Positions 12,491-13,214 of a stretch of DNA of 13,214 nt are shown here, in pieces. How positions within the stretch are numbered: the stretch's first letter is position 1; every line of letters begins with the position of its first letter. Under the pieces are notes generated by a model, which was not told the origin of the DNA, did no database searches, and saw nothing but the letters and a program-made list of their open reading frames with translations. Location of the stretch: positions 1 through 13,214 of the forward strand of contig CALIGP010000227.1 in the NCBI GenBank assembly GCA_938021455.1, read 5' to 3'. The DNA comes from an uncultured Lewinella sp. GTDB lineage: Bacteria; Bacteroidota; Bacteroidia; Chitinophagales; Saprospiraceae. The position numbers were made by a program, and so were the translations under genes.

Positions 12491-13214
12491 TTACTGTAGC
12501 CAATGCGTCCGAAACTTGCCCCGGCTAAACTCAAGCGCCGGTGCAGGAAACTTAAAGGAGTCCAATATTCCCAGTAGAAGCCGAATGCCCCGTTTCTTGG
12601 TAGGAATACGGCTAAAGTAAATGTCAGGACTCAAGTACCATTGTCGATATCTTTGGTTAGGGTAGTTGAAGCGCTCCCTGCCCCTTCCCCAGGTATTTCC
12701 GTAAGCACCGTAAACGTTCTCTACGCCGTAGCCGAAAGAAATATTGAGCCACTGGGGAATCTTACTTTTTGGTAAAAAAGATCTCGGGTTAGCGCTCAAC
12801 CAATAGGTCTGGGCGTTATAATCTTTCAGATACTTTTCGAAAAAATTGGTTCCAAATCGCTCCCGGCTGATGTCCCCAAGATTAGATATCGCCCCATTTT
12901 GGTTAATGATGGGGATATCGGGGTGCTGGCGAAAATCACTGGATACTTTGATGAGGATACGTTGTTCGTGCCATAAGGCATCCTGAGCCACAAAAATGGC
13001 CGTGCCGGTCAGGTTCGCACCAACATCCGACCAGCTGAAGCCCCATTCGGCGGAATAACCATCCATGACTTCGATTGTAGCCTGGAGTAAATTGCCAACC
13101 CCCATGGCAGTATATCTGGCTGCGGGCCGCTTAAGCCCCGCCCAGCGGAGGCCGGAGAAAGAATAGCGGGTAAACATATAGGCGGTAAACATATGGCCGG
13201 CTTTGTCCATTTGG
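12491..13214 (-). CDS. DUF2279 (YfiM-like) protein, N-terminus beyond the right edge
   Basis: At least 240 codons, ending at 12491. The first visible in-frame Met (ATG 13210) is not the true start: the codon before it is Gln, giving QMDKAGH, which is an internal motif of the DUF2279 family, so the gene continues outside the window where a signal peptide would be expected. Visible features are the DKAGH motif, AEWGFSWSDVGANLTG with its conserved Trp, Asp and Asn, and a C-terminal half rich in aromatic residues (strands such as WLNISFGYGVENVYG and RQWYLSPDIYFS), suggesting an outer-membrane or periplasmic beta structure. Family knowledge: Bacteroidota members are predicted envelope proteins of unknown function; E. 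coli YfiM is a lipoprotein. It points the same way as the coiled-coil gene and dinB, 125 bases upstream of them. Confidence 0.8.
   Translation of the reverse strand, partial: QMDKAGHMFTAYMFTRYSFSGLRWAGLKRPAARYTAMGVGNLLQATIEVMDGYSAEWGFSWSDVGANLTGTAIFVAQDALWHEQRILIKVSSDFRQHPDIPIINQNGAISNLGDISRERFGTNFFEKYLKDYNAQTYWLSANPRSFLPKSKIPQWLNISFGYGVENVYGAYGNTWGRGRERFNYPNQRYRQWYLSPDIYFSRIPTKKRGIRLLLGILDSFKFPAPALEFSRGKFRTHWLQ

Overview
The window looks like a chromosomal stretch from a Bacteroidota bacterium, most likely a Saprospiraceae (Lewinella-like) marine or freshwater relative. The evidence is a protein with a type IX secretion (T9SS) C-terminal sorting domain, TlpA-type thioredoxin proteins with the N-terminal beta domain common in this phylum, a DUF2279 protein, and several promoters fitting the Bacteroidota pattern (TTG or TTTG, about 20 bases, then TAnnTTTG). 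No phage, transposon, CRISPR or defence genes were seen. This is mostly ordinary housekeeping and envelope DNA. The least explained signal lies between the genes.

Layout, left to right. Positions 1-184 (minus) hold the start of a probable TlpA-like lipoprotein, divergent from a secreted TlpA-family thioredoxin protein (366-1925). A four-helix membrane protein of unknown function (1958-2863, minus) faces it. A gene-free stretch of about 340 bases (2864-3204) carries a perfect dyad, a large inverted array of 8-base repeats, and the promoter of dnaE, the replicative DNA polymerase III alpha subunit (3205-6777). Next are a secreted P-domain protein with a T9SS sorting signal (6822-7943), an RluA-family pseudouridine synthase (8007-8660), a small basic protein of unknown function (8767-9234), a CpcT/CpeT-family lipoprotein (9327-9947) and rpsO for ribosomal protein S15 (10130-10405). 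On the minus strand follow tRNA-Lys(TTT) (10620-10693), dinB for DNA polymerase IV (10850-11968) overlapping an upstream coiled-coil membrane protein gene (11928-12365), and a DUF2279 protein (12491 to beyond the right edge).

Functional links are modest. DnaE and DinB both use the sliding clamp and each carries a recognisable or possible clamp-binding motif. S15, tRNA-Lys and the pseudouridine synthase belong to translation. The two thioredoxin-like proteins, the T9SS protein, the CpcT-like lipoprotein and the membrane proteins belong to the envelope.

The observation most worth following is intergenic. Three gaps (2995-3129, 9944-10042, 10466-10570) are built from short direct repeats of 7-8 bases followed by the same repeat in reverse complement, giving long imperfect hairpins. 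Each locus uses a different word: AGTCARNN, GTAGNNN or GTTGCRN. Smaller relatives lie at 7962-7997 and 12415-12432. Two of the large arrays and one small one end just upstream of a promoter.
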